A stretch of 19,408 bases of DNA from Spirochaetales bacterium (lineage in GTDB: Bacteria; Spirochaetota; Spirochaetia; SZUA-6; DRHE01), in the NCBI GenBank assembly GCA_016935715.1, contig JAFGQJ010000172.1, positions 1 through 19,408 on the forward strand, written 5' to 3'. Positions 1 to 6,471 of this stretch are shown here, piece by piece. A program made the translations under genes and the position numbers. The notes below the pieces were generated by a model. That model was given only the letters and a program-made list of their open reading frames with translations, did no database searches and was not told the origin of the DNA. Position 1 is the stretch's first letter. The number at the start of each line of letters is the position of its first letter.

Positions 1-291
1 TTCTATGTAGTTTTCCAGGATCGTCTTGAAGGCGGAATCCCGCTTCTTCAGCTCCTTCGATCCCCGGGTGATCTTGCAGAGACTCATGCCGAGCTGTTCG
101 GCGATTCTCCTCTGACTCAACCCGTCGTACAGCAGCTTCACCAGCTTCCAGCGGCCGGCGATCTCCTTGATCTCGTACTTGGTCAGGATGCAGATCAGGA
201 ACTCCCGGATCAACTTTCGATCCTCGATCCTGGCAAGGACGGTGGAGATCTGATCGAGGGCCTCCAATTCTTCGCTGGTGTTACTTTCCAT
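1..291 (-). CDS. trpR: TrpR-family transcriptional repressor, 3' end cut by window
   Basis: This is a DNA-binding regulator of the Trp repressor family. The 97 residues visible from ATG at 291 match E. coli TrpR along the helical core: LTKYEIKEIAGRWKLV corresponds to LTPDEREALGTRVRIV, and LSQRRIAEQLGMSLCKITRG to the helix-turn-helix. Tryptophan-pocket residues T44, R54, R84 and G85 of E. coli are kept as T37, R47, R76 and G77. E. coli S88 is E80 here, so ligand preference may differ. E. coli TrpR is 108 residues, so only a few residues are missing past position 1. No trp biosynthesis genes lie nearby. A good promoter sits just upstream, overlapped by three 18-bp direct repeats, which suggests autoregulation. 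No clear Shine-Dalgarno precedes the ATG. The family call is firm; tryptophan as ligand is inferred. Confidence 0.88.
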   Translation of the reverse strand, partial: MESNTSEELEALDQISTVLARIEDRKLIREFLICILTKYEIKEIAGRWKLVKLLYDGLSQRRIAEQLGMSLCKITRGSKELKKRDSAFKTILENYIE

Positions 292-292
292 A

Positions 293-346
293 GAAACGTT
301 ACTACGAAAAAGAACGCTACTCCATAAAGAAACGTATGTCAAGAGA
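293..346. repeat. three tandem 18-bp direct repeats, candidate TrpR operator
   Basis: Three units start at 293, 311 and 329: GAAACGTTACTACGAAAA, AGAACGCTACTCCATAAA and GAAACGTATGTCAAGAGA. The core ACG falls at 296, 314 and 332, an exact 18-bp period. They cover the -10 and -35 of the trpR promoter. TrpR is known to bind operators as tandem dimers, so a regularly spaced array at its own promoter is a natural autoregulatory site, but binding is inferred. Confidence 0.55.
314..342 (-). promoter_or_regulatory. sigma-70 type promoter of trpR
   Basis: On the minus strand a perfect -35 TTGACA (342 to 337) is followed after 17 bp by TAGCGT (319 to 314), a weak -10. Transcription would start near 307, leaving a leader of about 15 nt before the ATG at 291. 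The promoter lies inside a set of 18-bp direct repeats. Confidence 0.6.
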
Positions 347-382
347 TATTCGCTGAAAAAATGAAAAAAAGCAAGGAGGTAT

Positions 383-1651
383 CTATGATTCGCGCTGCTT
401 GAGGCTCTGCCCGCCGATCTCGCCGGCCCTCTGCAGACCCAGCTTGCAGAGGATCGGTCCCACGATCTCGAAGACGATGCTGGTTGCCGTGATGGTTGTG
501 ATCACCAGGGCTCCGATGCGAGCCCCCCACGGCTCCAGAGTCGTCAGCGTCTGCTTGACGACCAGAGCCAGGCCGATCGCCACGCCGGCTTGAGAGAGAA
601 TGCCCAGCCCCAGGTATCTCCGGATGTGCGGATCGGCACGGCCCGCGACGGCTGCGATCCAGGCCCCGCCCATCTTCCCTGCAGACCGGCTCACGATATA
701 GACCACACCGACCAGACCCAATGCCGGCAGCAGGGACAGGCGGAGGTTTGCCCCGGCCAGGATGAAGAACAGCACGAACAGCAGCGGCATCACCTCGGTC
801 AGCTCCTCCTTGATCTTCTCGGTCAGGGCCGGAGCCTGGGTGTTGACGACCACGATTCCGACCACGAGGTTGGTGAGGATGAGGGACAGGTGCAGGAGCT
901 CACAGATTCCCACGGTGAGGAGCACCGCAGCGAAAGTCAGGATGAAGATATCCCGCCGCTCGGCCAGCGGTCGGACCAGCAGGCGGTAGCCGGCGGCGAT
1001 GAGCCCGCCGATGAGGAAACTCGATCCGATCTCCAGAAGAGGCAAGACGATCAGCCGCCACAGCGCCTCCGGGGCTGCACCGTGCTCGTGAAGCAGGATG
1101 CTGCGGGCCACGGCGAAGGCAAAACCGAAGATGACGACCGCCAGCCCGTCGTCGAAACCGACCACCGCGTACAGAGCGTTGGTGAGGCTGCCCCGTGCAC
1201 GGTACTCCTGGATCACCGCCACGGTTCCGGCGGGGGCACTGGCCGGGGCCAGGGAACCGAAGATCAGCGCCAGGGGGAGATTGCGGGTCAGGAGGTATAT
1301 GGCCGCAGTGACCGCGGCGAAGGCCAGGAACGACTCGGCGATGATGATGAGGATGATGCCGAGACCCTGCCTCCTCAGAGAAGAGAGGCTGAGCTCGAGG
1401 CCGATGCTGATGGCCACGAAGCCGAGGGCGATGTTGGTGATGAAATCGAGGGAGCCTTTCAGAGTCTCGCTGATGAGATTCAGCACCGAAGGGCCCAGCA
1501 GCACGCCGACGAGCATGAATCCTATGACCGAGGGCAGGCGCACGAAGCGCATGGCCCTGCCCAGATAGAAGCCGGCCAGGGTTATCAGACCGACTACGAG
1601 AAGCAACGGTAGAGGAAGGGTACCGACAAAGCCTTGAACCGCCTGCAACAT
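383..1651 (-). CDS. CPA2-type cation/proton antiporter
   Basis: This 422-residue integral membrane protein exchanges a monovalent cation (Na+ or K+) for protons. It is nearly all hydrophobic, with about 12 membrane segments. GFMLVGVLLGPSVL (44-57) is typical of the Kef/NapA superfamily, and the paired acidic residues D167-D168 in VVGFDDGLAVV resemble the ion-binding DD pair of electrogenic antiporters. The frame stays open to 1783, but that extension would run into the upstream gene, so ATG at 1651 was chosen, 17 nt after the upstream stop; its Shine-Dalgarno (AAGGCAG) is weak. Unlike KefB/KefC it ends right after the membrane part, with no RCK/TrkA domain. It is the last gene of an operon with two PTS EIIA proteins, which may supply regulation in trans. 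Ion specificity cannot be read from sequence. Confidence 0.87.
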   Translation of the reverse strand: MLQAVQGFVGTLPLPLLLVVGLITLAGFYLGRAMRFVRLPSVIGFMLVGVLLGPSVLNLISETLKGSLDFITNIALGFVAISIGLELSLSSLRRQGLGIILIIIAESFLAFAAVTAAIYLLTRNLPLALIFGSLAPASAPAGTVAVIQEYRARGSLTNALYAVVGFDDGLAVVIFGFAFAVARSILLHEHGAAPEALWRLIVLPLLEIGSSFLIGGLIAAGYRLLVRPLAERRDIFILTFAAVLLTVGICELLHLSLILTNLVVGIVVVNTQAPALTEKIKEELTEVMPLLFVLFFILAGANLRLSLLPALGLVGVVYIVSRSAGKMGGAWIAAVAGRADPHIRRYLGLGILSQAGVAIGLALVVKQTLTTLEPWGARIGALVITTITATSIVFEIVGPILCKLGLQRAGEIGGQSLKQRES

Positions 1652-1668
1652 GATGATCTGCCTTTGAC

Positions 1669-2490
1669 TCAGAACTCGAGGGAGCCGCTGGAATAGAACA
1701 GATCCTGGACGGTGATCAAAACGCCGGGCTCGCTCTCCACGTCTTCCACCACTGTGTGGATGCGCCGGATCACGTCGTTGCACAGCTCCTTGTCCACGAC
1801 GGCAAGGATCAGGCGGCAGAACCCCTTGTGGCTCTCGGACCAGTAGGCCGCGAACAGGGGCAGGCGATGCAGATAGTAACCGGCTGCGTTGGTTTCGATC
1901 ACCGCGATCGAGCCCTCCACCGCCGCGGAGAATACCTGGAGGAGATCTTCGAAGTACTGCTCCTTCTGCACGAATACGTGGAACAGACAGCGGCCCTGCT
2001 GCCGGTCCGGCGAAACCTCCACGTCGACGAGCCTGAACAGCTCCTCCACGATCTGCCGCACCCGCCGTTCGTCGAAAGCTTCGAGGAATCGATCGATCAC
2101 GTCAGGATTTTTCAGGATTTTCGAGATCGCCGCCAGCAGCTGGATGTGGCGGTTTCTCTGGGAGGTCGGCCCAATGATGAAGAAGAAGGTCGTGGTCTTT
2201 CGACCGTCCAGCGCGGCGAAATCGATGCCCTCCGGGGCGATCAGCAGCCCGACCGCGAACTCCTCGATTTCATCCAGGCTGCAATGGGGAATGGCGATTC
2301 CCCCCCCGAATCCGGTGGTCCCCACCTGTTCGCGCGCCTGCAGGGCGTCGAGAATGCGCCGCTCCGATACGCTGGCCAGCACCCTGCTCTTCTTGGCGAG
2401 CCGGGCCAGATCGGACAGCACCTCCGCCTTGTTCCGTGCACCGCTTCCGATCTGGACGCACTCCGGACGAAAACTGGCAAACAAACCCAT
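1669..2490 (-). CDS. PTS EIIA domain fused to PII-like domain, antiporter regulator
   Basis: This 273-residue soluble protein has two parts. Residues 5-150 form a fructose/nitrogen-type EIIA domain; the phospho-accepting histidine is H69 in GGGIAIPHCSLDE. Residues 168-265 (LFHVFVQKEQYFEDLLQVF through GVLITVQDLFY) read as a beta-alpha-beta, beta-alpha-beta ferredoxin-like fold similar to PII/GlnB-like sensors; this second assignment is by pattern and less sure. The ATG at 2490 has a strong AAGGAG 7 nt upstream, lying within the end of the preceding gene (stop at 2493), so translation is probably coupled. It sits between an HTH-EIIA gene and the antiporter gene. EIIA-Ntr of E. coli controls K+ transport by direct binding, so a similar control of the antiporter is plausible. 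No PTS permease components are seen nearby. Confidence 0.82.
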   Translation of the reverse strand: MGLFASFRPECVQIGSGARNKAEVLSDLARLAKKSRVLASVSERRILDALQAREQVGTTGFGGGIAIPHCSLDEIEEFAVGLLIAPEGIDFAALDGRKTTTFFFIIGPTSQRNRHIQLLAAISKILKNPDVIDRFLEAFDERRVRQIVEELFRLVDVEVSPDRQQGRCLFHVFVQKEQYFEDLLQVFSAAVEGSIAVIETNAAGYYLHRLPLFAAYWSESHKGFCRLILAVVDKELCNDVIRRIHTVVEDVESEPGVLITVQDLFYSSGSLEF

Positions 2491-2492
2491 GG

Positions 2493-3233
2493 CTACACTC
2501 CTTCCTGCTCGGCCCGAAGCACAACGCGAAGGATCTCCTCCGCCGACTCTGCTTCGACGAGCTGTAGCAACAGTTCCTTCCTGGCGGCGATGCGGTTCAC
2601 CCTGGCCAGAACCCGAAGGTGCACCACCTCGCTGTCGGTGCAGAGAAGAAAGAAAAAGTACGTTTTTTCCCCGTCCGGGGAGGCGAAATCCGTGCCCTCT
2701 CTGCAGATCCCCAAGACCAATACGGGACCGCCCCGGGGATTTTCGACGGGATTGCGGAGGTGGGGGATGGCCACGCCTCTGCCAACGGCGGTGGATACCA
2801 TGGCCTCCCGCTGCAGCAGCTTGTCGGTAAACGGCTCTGCCCGGGTGACGAACCCCGTCAGCACCAGAGGCTCGACCAGCTGGCGGAGAATCTCCTCCTT
2901 GCTTCCGGGGCGGAGGTCGAGCAGAATGTGCTCGGTTCGCAGAAGCCTGGACAGGGGCACGAGGTCCGGAGAGCCTTCTATCAGCCGGGCCAGGTCATTG
3001 CGCGGCACCACCCGCATCTTTGCCGTCAACCAGTCATCGATCATGGAGCGCAGGAAGCGCCACTGGCTGGCCACCTTGGCGCAGGGAATCTCGCCTCTGT
3101 GGACCATGCGCAGAACCGTTTTTTCCGCCAGCCGCAGATACTCCGCCACCTCGGCGAGGGTCATCACCTCCCCCGGTTCGGCGCCCGGCCCGACGCTGCG
3201 TGCGAGCGATTCCCTTGCATTTTCTCCCGTCAT
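2493..3233 (-). CDS. excisionase-type HTH fused to PTS EIIA domain, regulator
   Basis: This 246-residue protein is probably a transcription factor whose activity depends on phosphorylation. Residues 24-70 (MTLAEVAEYLRLAEKTVLRM, then HRGEIPCAKVASQWRF) are a MerR/excisionase-family DNA-binding helix-turn-helix. Residues 98-245 are a fructose-type EIIA domain with the active-site histidine H158 in GRGVAIPHLRNP. ATG at 3233 has AGAGGA about 10 nt upstream. It is the first gene of the operon leading to the EIIA-PII protein and the antiporter; its stop is 2 nt from the next start. A perfect TTGACA/TATAAT promoter lies upstream, overlapped by repeats that it may bind itself. The two EIIA domains of the operon are only distantly alike. 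The domain calls are firm; the regulatory target is inferred. Confidence 0.83.
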   Translation of the reverse strand: MTGENARESLARSVGPGAEPGEVMTLAEVAEYLRLAEKTVLRMVHRGEIPCAKVASQWRFLRSMIDDWLTAKMRVVPRNDLARLIEGSPDLVPLSRLLRTEHILLDLRPGSKEEILRQLVEPLVLTGFVTRAEPFTDKLLQREAMVSTAVGRGVAIPHLRNPVENPRGGPVLVLGICREGTDFASPDGEKTYFFFLLCTDSEVVHLRVLARVNRIAARKELLLQLVEAESAEEILRVVLRAEQEGV

Positions 3234-3252
3234 GCCCTTTTGTCCTCTAAAG

Positions 3253-3283
3253 TACCTTATAGTATATTATACTACCTTATAGT
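3253..3283. repeat. operator-like repeats over the HTH-EIIA promoter
   Basis: TACCTTATAGT occurs at 3253-3263 and again at 3273-3283, a 20-bp period (two helical turns). Between and overlapping them is a perfect inverted repeat TAGTATA-T-TATACTA at 3260-3274, covering the -10 box. This is a likely binding site for the HTH-EIIA protein or another repressor. Confidence 0.55.
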
Positions 3284-3293
3284 TTATTGTCAA
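3266..3293 (-). promoter_or_regulatory. consensus sigma-70 promoter of the HTH-EIIA/antiporter operon
   Basis: On the minus strand TTGACA (3293 to 3288) and TATAAT (3271 to 3266) are both perfect consensus, separated by 16 bp. Transcription would start near 3259, about 25 nt before the ATG at 3233. The unrepressed promoter should be strong, which fits with operator-like repeats lying across it. Confidence 0.8.
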
Positions 3294-3392
3294 CCCTGAT
3301 AATGCTCTTTTTTCACAGGATGGCTCGGTTTCCCCGCCTCTCCAATTCCCCGTGCAGTCGAACAACCGGTGGATCAAGGCCAAGGGAGAGGA

Positions 3393-3398
3393 TATAAT
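3393..3398 (+). promoter_or_regulatory. -10 box 6 nt before the ATG, leaderless-type start
   Basis: TATAAT is perfect consensus and ends 6 nt before the ATG at 3405, so transcription would start at or next to the A of the ATG. The -35 region at 17 bp (TGGATC, 3370-3375) is weak. A GGGAGAGG stretch lies just upstream of the -10 box but is 13 nt from the ATG, too far for a normal Shine-Dalgarno. Confidence 0.45.
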
Positions 3399-3404
3399 CA
3401 CGCC

Positions 3405-4769
3405 ATGGGTGTATTCAAATCCTACGACATTCGAGGCATATACGATCAGGAATGGGACGGCGATCTGGCCTATCGGATCGGCTTTTTTCTGCCCTCCCTC
3501 CTGGAAACCGATCGGATCCTGGTGGGCAGGGATGCCCGGGCGAGCTCCGTAGAGGTCTTCGACGCTCTGAGCCGCGGGATCCGGGATGCGGGCTGCGGCG
3601 TAACCGACATCGGTCTGTGCTCCACCCCCTCGGTCTATTTCGCCACGGCCCACTACAGCTTCGGCGGGGGCGTCATGATCACCGCCTCTCACAACCCTCC
3701 GCAGTACAACGGCCTGAAGATTTCCCGGGCCCAGGCGATTCCGGTGGGCTACGACACCGGGCTGGACCGCCTGGAGCGGATGGTGGACGGACCCGTTTCC
3801 CGGGCCGCCACCGCCGGAAAACTGGAAACCCTGGACATCCGCGGCGCATACCTGGAGCACCTGGCTCCCTACATCAAAGCGGTCGGGTCAGTCAAAGCGG
3901 TGATCGACTGCTCGGACGGAATGGCCTCGGTGTTCATCCATGACGTCATCCGGGACCTGCAGGCGCAGATCGTTACCATGTACGATCAGCCGGACGGCAC
4001 GTTTCCCCATCACCCTCCCAATCCTCTGATCGAAGCCAATCTCGCCGACGTGAAGCGGCGGACCCTGGCGGAAAAGGCGGATCTGGGAATCTGCTTCGAC
4101 GGCGACGGAGACCGCGTGATGTTCATCGACGAGGAGGGCCGCTTCGTTTCCCCGGATCTGATCATCGCCCTGCTCGGGCTGTACTTCTTCCGCCAAGCGG
4201 GAGAGGATCACCGGGGCGAGGCGGTGACCTACGACGTGCGCACCTCCCGCAGCGTGGTCGAGTACGTGGAAGCCCTGGGCGGGAAACCGGTGATCTGCAG
4301 GGTCGGCCACTCCCACGCCAAGAAGCTGCTGCGGGAAACCAGGGGCATCTACGGGGGGGAGCTGGCCGGGCACTACTATTTCCGGGACAACTACTTCTGC
4401 GATTCCGGGATGATCGCCGCCCTGCTCGTTCTGGCTATCCTGTCCCGGCAGCAGCGCCCCTTCTCCGAGCTGATCGGGGAAATCCGGAAGTATCACTACT
4501 CCGGCGAGATCAACTTCAAAACCGACGCCAAGGACCGCATCATCGAGGCGGTGCTGTCCGAATACCGCAGCCGCCCCGGGGCCCGGGTCACCGGCATCGA
4601 CGGCATCCGCCTGGATTTTTCCGATTGGTGGTTCAACCTGCGCAAGTCCAACACCGAGCCCTATCTGCGCCTGGTCGTCGAGGCGGACTCGGATCGGGCG
4701 CTGTCCGAGCGGACCGCCGAGCTGAAGAGCCGCTTCCGGGAGCTGGATCCCGCGCTCGAAGAGGAGTGA
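3405..4769 (+). CDS. manB: phosphomannomutase/phosphoglucomutase
   Basis: This 454-residue cytosolic enzyme moves phosphate between C6 and C1 of a hexose, feeding nucleotide-sugar and surface polysaccharide synthesis. All four signatures of the alpha-D-phosphohexomutase superfamily are present in order: the phosphoserine loop TASHNPPQYNGLK with S95, the Mg2+ loop FDGDGDR (D232, D234, D236), the sugar-recognition loop GGELAGH (E319, H323), and the phosphate-binding loop RKSNTEPYLRL (413-423). The length is normal for bacterial PMM/PGM (about 450-460). The E-x-x-G-H form of loop 3 fits PMM/PGM rather than GlmM, but mannose versus glucose cannot be separated by eye. ATG at 3405 was chosen because the upstream 12 codons are not protein-like. 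It is monocistronic, followed by a transposase relic. Confidence 0.92.
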   Translation: MGVFKSYDIRGIYDQEWDGDLAYRIGFFLPSLLETDRILVGRDARASSVEVFDALSRGIRDAGCGVTDIGLCSTPSVYFATAHYSFGGGVMITASHNPPQYNGLKISRAQAIPVGYDTGLDRLERMVDGPVSRAATAGKLETLDIRGAYLEHLAPYIKAVGSVKAVIDCSDGMASVFIHDVIRDLQAQIVTMYDQPDGTFPHHPPNPLIEANLADVKRRTLAEKADLGICFDGDGDRVMFIDEEGRFVSPDLIIALLGLYFFRQAGEDHRGEAVTYDVRTSRSVVEYVEALGGKPVICRVGHSHAKKLLRETRGIYGGELAGHYYFRDNYFCDSGMIAALLVLAILSRQQRPFSELIGEIRKYHYSGEINFKTDAKDRIIEAVLSEYRSRPGARVTGIDGIRLDFSDWWFNLRKSNTEPYLRLVVEADSDRALSERTAELKSRFRELDPALEEE

Positions 4770-4828
4770 CCCCTGTCCCCGGACGCCATTGGGCCGGGCG
4801 ATCCTTCCCGATTATCCACCGCCGCTGA

Positions 4829-5184
4829 TACCCTCCGCTGTCCCTCAAAAAGATAGATATCCAAGAGAATGGCGAGGCTACCTGCATCTCTGATAATGAC
4901 TTCTTCGAGGGAAAGATCGAATCCTTCCCTGTAACCCGTTTCTTGCTGGAGCTGACGCAGCATATCCCTCCCCGTGGATCTCAATATATCCGGCGATACG
5001 GGCTCTATGCTCCGCGACGGCGGACCGCCAGAACCAAGGGCAAGTGGCAGAATATGCCCCATGTGATGCGGCTCGCAGATGCGAATCCTTGCCGTGATCA
5101 CTGAGCCGGAAGAGGTAAAAAATCTTGCGGCATCTGGTGAAGGTCAGTCGGCCGCCGCCGGCGCTGGACACAAACCTCGTGTAA
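4829..5184 (+). pseudogene. decayed IS91-type (Y2) transposase, C-terminal remnant
   Basis: Three reading frames together spell the C-terminal part of a putative transposase of the IS91/Y2_Tnp kind. Frame 1 (4829 to about 5075) gives PPLSLKKIDIQENGEATC, then FPVTRFLLELTQHIPPRGSQ, YIRRYGLYAP and KGKWQNMPHVMRLA. Frame 2 (from 5067) gives CGSQMRILAVITEPEEV, the usual end of the zinc-binding region. Frame 3 (5122-5184) gives ILRHLVKVSRPPPALDTNLV and a TAA stop. The first break looks like an internal deletion: the same bases TGCGGCTCGC (5067-5076) serve as both MRLA and CGSQ, and about 60 intervening family residues are absent. The second break is a frameshift in the A-run at 5117-5122. No N-terminal catalytic region is present, so it is inactive. 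Family resemblance is from memory. Confidence 0.75.
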
Positions 5185-5285
5185 TCACTAATAATTCTTT
5201 ACCTCCGACAACCCGATTTCGTAGCAAAATCGCCTCTACGTCTTCCACTGTCTGATTCGGAGTTACGAATGATGAACAAGGATGG

Positions 5286-5315
5286 TTGACAGCAAATATT
5301 CGGCTAGTTTAAAAT
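5286..5315 (+). promoter_or_regulatory. sigma-70 type promoter of the catabolic operon
   Basis: TTGACA (5286-5291), 18-bp spacer, TAAAAT (5310-5315). The start would be near 5322, 16 nt before the regulator's ATG. The heptamer TAGTTTA is repeated at 5305-5311 and 5317-5323 across the -10 box and may be part of a regulator site. No other promoter is visible before the transporter genes, so this may drive the whole operon. Confidence 0.65.
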
Positions 5316-5337
5316 GTAGTTTACCGCATAGTCGAAA

Positions 5338-6417
5338 ATGAACGAACCATCAGACATCAAAGAAGTTGCTCAAAACCTAGGCCTCTCGAAAACATCGGTT
5401 TATCTCTATCTAAATGACCCCGACACGAGGCGGGTTAGCGAAAAAACAAAGCACAAAATCGCCCGCGCAATTCACAAGCTCAATTACCGGATAAATGTCA
5501 ACGCCCAGAGCCTCGCCCGGCGAGAGAGTCGCGTCATTGCCATCCTCATTCCTCTCGAGAAGCCCTACTTCAGAAACGTACGGCTGAACGAGATGCTCTC
5601 CGGAATTCAGTCGGTTCTGTTCAGCAGGGATTATAAGTTTATTTTTATTCCGGCCAGGGGCACGGGATCCTCAGAGATAATCAAGGAACAATTGAAAACC
5701 AGCCGCGGCTATGACGGCTTCATCCTCTTCGGTACCCAGGCGTGCAGAACCGAGGACATGAAGGCCAACATCGAGCAGTTGTTGAACACAGGTACTCCCT
5801 TCGTGGTCATGAATATGCCGGATTTCGGTTACCAGATCAACCAGATTATCGACAGGACCCCCACTCCGCAAGGCGCGATTCAGTATCTGTTGAGCATCGG
5901 TCATCAAAGAATACTACTCATGGCCGGGCGGTACCGGGCACCCGATACCGAGAGAGCCATCCGGGAATACAGGGCCTGTTATGAGGCGAATGAACTCACC
6001 TGTGATGAGACACTCATTCGGCATGGGGGTTATGAGACACCCCTGGCCAAAAGCGAGATGCTGGCAGCACTGGATGACGGTCTGTCGTTCAGCGCGGTCT
6101 ACTGTCTCAGCGATACCATAGCCATGGGCGTCTATGAAGCCCTCAGGGAAAGGGAACTTGCCATTCCCGATGATGTCTCGGTGATCGGCAGAGATGATGC
6201 ATTCTTTGCCCAGCTCCTCGACCCTCCGTTAACCACACTCCGGGTTCCCATGTTTGAAATCGGAGAAAGAGGCGCCGAGATTCTACTCGAGGATATCAAA
6301 AGGAAGGGCCCACCCAGGAAGGTAGTCATCGAGGATGATCTCATCCTCCGTGGATCTACTCGGGTTTATCCCGATCCTTCGAAGAGAAAAGGAGGTGTTC
6401 AAAAAGGAACTGACTAG
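5338..6417 (+). CDS. LacI-family transcriptional regulator
   Basis: This 359-residue regulator most likely controls the downstream transport and catabolic genes in response to the imported compound. The N-terminal helix-turn-helix (5-25, DIKEVAQNLGLSKTSVYLYLN) is followed by the hinge helix (SEKTKHKIARAIHKLNYRIN) and a periplasmic-binding-protein-like ligand domain (65-345) with the usual ending, DDVSVIGRDD then DPPLTTLRVP. The recognition helix reads SKTSVYLYLN where most members have a TVSRVLN pattern, so its operator may be unusual. ATG at 5338 gives a full-length domain; no clear Shine-Dalgarno is visible. It is followed after 54 nt by the ABC binding-protein gene on the same strand. Local regulation is inferred from position. 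Confidence 0.9.
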   Translation: MNEPSDIKEVAQNLGLSKTSVYLYLNDPDTRRVSEKTKHKIARAIHKLNYRINVNAQSLARRESRVIAILIPLEKPYFRNVRLNEMLSGIQSVLFSRDYKFIFIPARGTGSSEIIKEQLKTSRGYDGFILFGTQACRTEDMKANIEQLLNTGTPFVVMNMPDFGYQINQIIDRTPTPQGAIQYLLSIGHQRILLMAGRYRAPDTERAIREYRACYEANELTCDETLIRHGGYETPLAKSEMLAALDDGLSFSAVYCLSDTIAMGVYEALRERELAIPDDVSVIGRDDAFFAQLLDPPLTTLRVPMFEIGERGAEILLEDIKRKGPPRKVVIEDDLILRGSTRVYPDPSKRKGGVQKGTD

Positions 6418-6471
6418 GGGATCGATTCAACAAAGATCGAAAAAAACAAAAGAAAGAGAGGAGATCGGAAA

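Noticed and set aside
330..400. Possible intrinsic terminator after the antiporter gene (T-runs on the minus strand)
   Set aside because: Only a 5-bp stem with a loop of about 20 nt can be drawn before the T-run.
361..402. Plus-strand mini-ORF MKKSKEVSMIRAA with an internal AAGGAGGT site before a second ATG, possible leader peptide
   Set aside because: No Trp codons, no attenuator hairpins and no gene downstream on that strand; it overlaps the 3' end of the antiporter gene.
590..1612. Long plus-strand open frame of 340 codons opposite the antiporter
   Set aside because: Low-complexity, D/E/Q/R/G-rich translation typical of the antisense of a hydrophobic GC-rich gene.
1756..3282. 508-codon plus-strand frame across the two EIIA genes
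   Set aside because: Antisense shadow; the minus strand carries clear EIIA domains with active-site histidines and ribosome sites.
4661..5101. Minus-strand ORF after the phosphomannomutase gene
   Set aside because: The plus strand here carries the transposase relic; the minus translation has no recognisable domain and overlaps the mutase gene.
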